In this document: positions 60,493-64,000 of the stretch, one piece after another
Layout: every line of letters starts with the position of its first letter
How positions within the stretch are numbered: the stretch's first letter is position 1
From: Streptomyces sp. AC512_CC834
GTDB lineage: Bacteria > Actinomycetota > Actinomycetes > Streptomycetales > Streptomycetaceae
Assembly (NCBI RefSeq): GCF_019049325.1
Contig: NZ_JAGMUO010000104.1
Coordinates: 48,356 to 112,355, forward strand
Length of the DNA: 64,000 nt
Direction of reading: 5' to 3'
The notes under the pieces: generated by a model
What the model was told of the DNA's origin: nothing
Databases searched by the model: none
Seen by the model: only the letters and a program-made list of their open reading frames with translations
Position numbers and translations under genes: made by a program

Positions 60493-63400
60493 CTAGCTGC
60501 ATGAGTAGAGGGTGGGATGGACATCCTGGCGGTAGGTGGCGTCCATGAGTGCACCACCGCGGGAGTTTTCGCCTCTCGTCATGGGCTCCATGTTGCCGGA
60601 ATCGTTGTAGAAGTCGTTGCGGGTGGCCCGGCCGGAACGGTAGCCCGTCTGGTTCCAGTGATCGACCACCGGTGTCAGGTGCTCGTACGTGAGCTGGTTG
60701 GACGGGATGATCTCGCCCGCGGAGTTGCGCCAGGTCAGCTCGGACCTGGGGACGCGTTCCATGATCTGACGGCCCTGGGAGTCGAGCCGTCCGGTGGGTC
60801 GCATCGGTGTGCCGCCCTGGGCGATGCCCTCGTCGGTCCAGGCGGCGGACATGGCGTCATGGGTGGACTGGCGATAGCTGCCGGGATACTCGGTGTCGCG
60901 GTTGTGACTCTGTACGGGTGAGTTCGGGTCCCTTTCCCACCGGCCGCCCCCGCCACGGACGCGGATGAGGCCCAGCGGGTCGAGGAGAAGGAGCGGGTTG
61001 GTGACGTAGGCGTAGTCGTTCGGGTCCGGCGCCAGGCCCACCGGATCGGCGCTGATGTAGCGCGCGGTCTCCGGGTCGTAGTAGCGGAAGTAGTTGTAGT
61101 TCCAGCCGGTCTCGGCGTCCGCGTACTGCCCGGGGAAGCGCAGAGGGCAATCGGCTTCCGGGGCAGAGGGCTGTGTGCCGGCCGGCTGGCCCCAGGCCGT
61201 GAACCTGCGGTGCCAGACGATTCGGCCGTCCGGTGAGACAAGTTCGGTCGGCGTTCCGACGAGGTCGGTGATGATGGCGTAGAAGCGGGCGTCGGCGTCG
61301 CTCTGGTCGCTTCCGGTGCCGTCCGCGGCCGGTCGTTCCCGGCCGCCGGTCACTGTCTGGGCGACGGGCCGGTAGGAACCCGGCGCGTAGTCCCAGGTGA
61401 TGACGGTGCCGTCGGTCTCCACCTGTTCGGCGAGGCGTGTTCCGTCCCAGCTGAACGTCGTCTCCTCCAGCACGTCCCCGCCAGTACCGAGGCGCTGTTT
61501 GCCGACCCGCCGGCCGTCTGGATCGTAGGTGTAGCGCCACTCGGATCCGTCCGGTGTGACGGTCCGGACAAGGCGGTCCTCGGGGTTCCACCCGTAGTGG
61601 GAGGTGCGTCGTCCACCACTGAGGAGACGGACTGTCTTGCGGATCAGACGTCCCTGGGCGTCGTAGGCATAGGTGGTACGTCCGGCGTGGTGCAGTCTGG
61701 TTCCGTCGAACTCGCGTGGCTGCGGGTCCGTGCTACCGGCGTGCGGGGAGGTGGTGACGAGGTTGCCCGCGCGGTCGTACCCGTACCTCTCCTCACGGTC
61801 GGCGGTCCTGACCGCGGTCAGCCGACCGACCGGATCCACGTCGAACCGGCGGCTCTCGCCCAGTAGTTCATCGATCTCTCTGAGCGCTCCGTCGAGGTCG
61901 TACTCGTACGTGCGGTGCTGAAGCAGCTCACCGTCCACGTCGCCACTGCTGCGGCCCGGGGTGGTCACTGACTGACCGGTCAGCCGGCCGGAGCCGTCCC
62001 AGCTCTGGTGGAGCACCGCCGCCGTACCCAGAGTCCTGCGGATCTCGCGATGGGCGGTGTCGTAGTCGAAGCGCAGTTGGCTGCCGGCGCCGCTCAAGGT
62101 CTGAGGGTGGCCCATCGCCTGATACGTCCAGGTCGAGGTGATGCCCGAGGGAGTGCGGCGGCTGATGCGGCGGCCGAGGGCGTCGTAGGCGTAGGTGGTG
62201 GTCCGGCCGTTGACCGTCTCGGCCAGGGTGCGGCCCATGGGATCGTATGCGCGTTCGACTGTGGTGTCGCGGTTGGCCGCGAGGAGCAGTGAGCCGGCGC
62301 TGTCGTACTCGTAGGTGGTGGTCTCGTCCGCCGTGCGGTATTGACGTGGCCGGCCGAGCACGTCCACGGTCACGTCCGTAGTCTGTCCGGCGCCGTTGGT
62401 CCACGACGTACGCTGCCCGGCTGCGTCGTGGGTGTAGCTGAGCGTGCGGCCGTTGAAGTCCGTCTCTCGGAAGAGGCGGTTGGCCGCGTCGTAGACGTAC
62501 TCCCAGGTACGGCCGTCCGCGTCGTGAACACCGGTCAGGTTCAGTTCGGTGTCGTAGGCGAACGTGTGGCGGCGGCCGTCCGGTGTGGTACGTGAGATCG
62601 GCTGGTGGAAGTGAGTGAACTCGTACGTGGTGACCGCACCGTTGCGGGCCGTGTGGGAGACAAGGTTGCCTTCGCCGTCCCAGCTCCAGGCCTCCGTCGC
62701 GCCGTCCGGAAGGGAACGCCAGGAGGCCAGTCCTTCGACGGTCCAGCCGAATCGGTCGGTGGCGCCGGCGGCTTCGGTCACCGCGGTCACGCGTCCGAAG
62801 GAGTCGCGCCGCGCTCTGGTCGTCCGGCCCTCCGGGTCGGTGAGGGCCAGTGGCAGGCCGGCAGGGTCGGTCTGGATGTTCCGGGTGTGGCCGAGTGCGT
62901 CGGTGACCGAGACAGGCCGCCCCAGAGCGTCATAGCTGTACCGGGTGGTCGCGCCGGACGGGTCGCTGACGGACAGGCGATTGCCTCGCTCGTCGTAGGT
63001 GTAGCTCCAGAACGAACCGTCGGGCTCCGTGAGCCGGCGGGTGCGGCCTGCCTCGTCGTACTCGGCCCGGATCGAGCTGAGGTCGGGCCTGACCACCTCG
63101 GTCAGGTGACCAGCCGCGTCGAAGACCTGCCGAGTGGTGCGGCCCAACGGGTCGGTCCAGGAGACCAGGCGTCCGTTCTCGTCCCACTCCCGGCGGGTTG
63201 ACGCTCCCAGGGGATCGGTGACCTGGACGAGTTGCAGGCGCTCGTCGAACCGGTAGGTGGTGGCCCGGCCCAGGGAGTTCCGATACGTGTTGACGCGTGC
63301 CTCGTCGTCATAGGCGAGGGAGCAGTCCAGGAAGCCACCCGCTCCCCTGCCGGCCGCGACCCTGTGCCGCTCGTCGTAGGTGTAGCGATACCAGCCGCCG

Positions 63401-64000
63401 TTGCGGTCGGTCCAGCTCGTGATGCGGGACTCGGCGTCGTAGGTGAACTGGAAGTCCCGCCCCTGCCCGTCGTAGACGGCGCGGAGATCGCCCGCCGCGT
63501 CGTAGCCGTAACGTCGCACCACCGTCCACGGTGAGTGGGCTTCGGCGCCGTACCCGTCTTCCGGTGAGCTGAGAACGCTCAGGGACGTGACCCGGCCTTC
63601 TTCAGTGGCAACGGCCACCTGGTATCCGCCCGAGTGACGAATCTGGGTGAGGTCGCCCGCCTCGTCGTAGAGGAAGTCGATGCGGTGCCCATTGCGGTCA
63701 GTGATGGCGGCGAGTGGCAGGGTGTAGGCGGAGGTGTCACCGTCGCGCCGTTCACTGGGAGTGAAGTGGTGCGTCCGTCCGGTCTCGTCGTCGTGGACTG
63801 TGATCGTGCCTCCGTCGTCACCGTTCCACGCCAAAGGCCGTCGAGGCCCCTCCAGAGGCAGGGTCGCGGCGCGGGGTGCGGGAATCGGATAGGCCAGGAG
63901 CATGCCGTCCTCGGTGGCGAACACCACCCCCTGATCATCGATCTCCAGGCGCTGGTCCAGCGTCGAGGCCCAACTCGCCCCGAAACAGCGTCCCCAGCGG
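60493..64000 (-). CDS. RHS-repeat polymorphic toxin (5' end outside the window)
   Basis: At least 1168 residues are seen, open to the right edge. It has the FGASWASTLDQRLEID start of an RHS core followed by many YD repeats (e.g. YDALGRRISRR, YDPMGRTLAE). The core ends with YRYYDPETARYISADPVGLAPDPNDYAYVTNPLLLLDPLGL. The 157-residue tail after DPLGL (60493-60966) has LTYEHLTPVVDHWNQTG and FYNDSGNMEPMTRGENSRGGA. This fits a variable toxin domain of HNH/endonuclease VII type, with His and Asn likely catalytic or metal-binding. The immunity candidate follows. Confidence 0.87.
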   Translation of the reverse strand, partial: RWGRCFGASWASTLDQRLEIDDQGVVFATEDGMLLAYPIPAPRAATLPLEGPRRPLAWNGDDGGTITVHDDETGRTHHFTPSERRDGDTSAYTLPLAAITDRNGHRIDFLYDEAGDLTQIRHSGGYQVAVATEEGRVTSLSVLSSPEDGYGAEAHSPWTVVRRYGYDAAGDLRAVYDGQGRDFQFTYDAESRITSWTDRNGGWYRYTYDERHRVAAGRGAGGFLDCSLAYDDEARVNTYRNSLGRATTYRFDERLQLVQVTDPLGASTRREWDENGRLVSWTDPLGRTTRQVFDAAGHLTEVVRPDLSSIRAEYDEAGRTRRLTEPDGSFWSYTYDERGNRLSVSDPSGATTRYSYDALGRPVSVTDALGHTRNIQTDPAGLPLALTDPEGRTTRARRDSFGRVTAVTEAAGATDRFGWTVEGLASWRSLPDGATEAWSWDGEGNLVSHTARNGAVTTYEFTHFHQPISRTTPDGRRHTFAYDTELNLTGVHDADGRTWEYVYDAANRLFRETDFNGRTLSYTHDAAGQRTSWTNGAGQTTDVTVDVLGRPRQYRTADETTTYEYDSAGSLLLAANRDTTVERAYDPMGRTLAETVNGRTTTYAYDALGRRISRRTPSGITSTWTYQAMGHPQTLSGAGSQLRFDYDTAHREIRRTLGTAAVLHQSWDGSGRLTGQSVTTPGRSSGDVDGELLQHRTYEYDLDGALREIDELLGESRRFDVDPVGRLTAVRTADREERYGYDRAGNLVTTSPHAGSTDPQPREFDGTRLHHAGRTTYAYDAQGRLIRKTVRLLSGGRRTSHYGWNPEDRLVRTVTPDGSEWRYTYDPDGRRVGKQRLGTGGDVLEETTFSWDGTRLAEQVETDGTVITWDYAPGSYRPVAQTVTGGRERPAADGTGSDQSDADARFYAIITDLVGTPTELVSPDGRIVWHRRFTAWGQPAGTQPSAPEADCPLRFPGQYADAETGWNYNYFRYYDPETARYISADPVGLAPDPNDYAYVTNPLLLLDPLGLIRVRGGGGRWERDPNSPVQSHNRDTEYPGSYRQSTHDAMSAAWTDEGIAQGGTPMRPTGRLDSQGRQIMERVPRSELTWRNSAGEIIPSNQLTYEHLTPVVDHWNQTGYRSGRATRNDFYNDSGNMEPMTRGENSRGGALMDATYRQDVHPTLYSCS

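Overview
The window is high-GC chromosomal DNA from a Streptomyces or close relative. The evidence is the codon use, frequent GTG and TTG starts, rare in-frame TTA codons, the futalosine menaquinone genes, many receptor-type Ser/Thr kinases and WXG100/EccC-type secretion genes. From memory, the order mqnL-mqnP-mqnM-AsnC-mqnE ... csp-mqnA-kinases-EccC resembles the S. coelicolor SCO4490-SCO4508 region, but this was not checked by alignment. No tRNA, rRNA, true CRISPR array or replication origin was seen.

Region 1 (1-12.4 kb): an Rpn-like remnant, a secreted alpha/beta hydrolase with a TetR regulator, then three receptor Ser/Thr kinases. Two of these are paralogues with C-terminal ricin-like beta-trefoils and one carries a LamG-like domain. 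Between them lie a LysR/cupin/DoxX group and a WYL/VOC divergent pair. A 184-bp MITE-like element sits exactly between the stop codons of the first kinase and the LysR gene.

Region 2 (12.5-20.1 kb): the menaquinone genes mqnL, mqnP, mqnM and mqnE (mqnA follows at 35 kb) with an AsnC regulator, a GNAT and a DUF4229 membrane protein. A DAACS-family symporter follows, preceded by a short Cys-rich leader peptide that suggests cysteine-responsive attenuation and possible cystine transport.

Region 3 (20.2-33.7 kb): a fatty-acid-type locus (TetR, MaoC-like, FabG-like, thiolase, acyl-CoA ligase) that appears split by a roughly 6.9-kb insert. The insert carries a two-component system, a ROK regulator and four secreted proteins: a barwin/expansin-like protein, a GH19 chitinase, a CAP protein and a GH64 beta-1,3-glucanase. 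These families match plant pathogenesis-related proteins PR-4, PR-3, PR-1 and PR-2/PR-5. A 35-bp operator-like sequence is present as near-identical copies at both ends, and the response regulator has a TTA (bldA) codon. I read this as an acquired antifungal or fungal-wall-degrading island.

Region 4 (33.7-45 kb): a methyltransferase, a cold-shock protein, mqnA, two more receptor kinases (one with a PQQ-type propeller) and a large FHA-FtsK/SpoIIIE ATPase of EccC type.

Region 5 (45.2-64 kb): a type VII secretion accessory zone with small WXG100-like proteins, two large putative T7SS substrates each followed by members of an uncharacterised accessory family, a duplicated secreted-protein/lipoprotein pair (one copy frameshifted), a GntR cluster, a broken Uma2 gene, and an RHS protein with a nuclease-like C-terminus and a candidate immunity gene. 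The RHS gene runs off the right edge.
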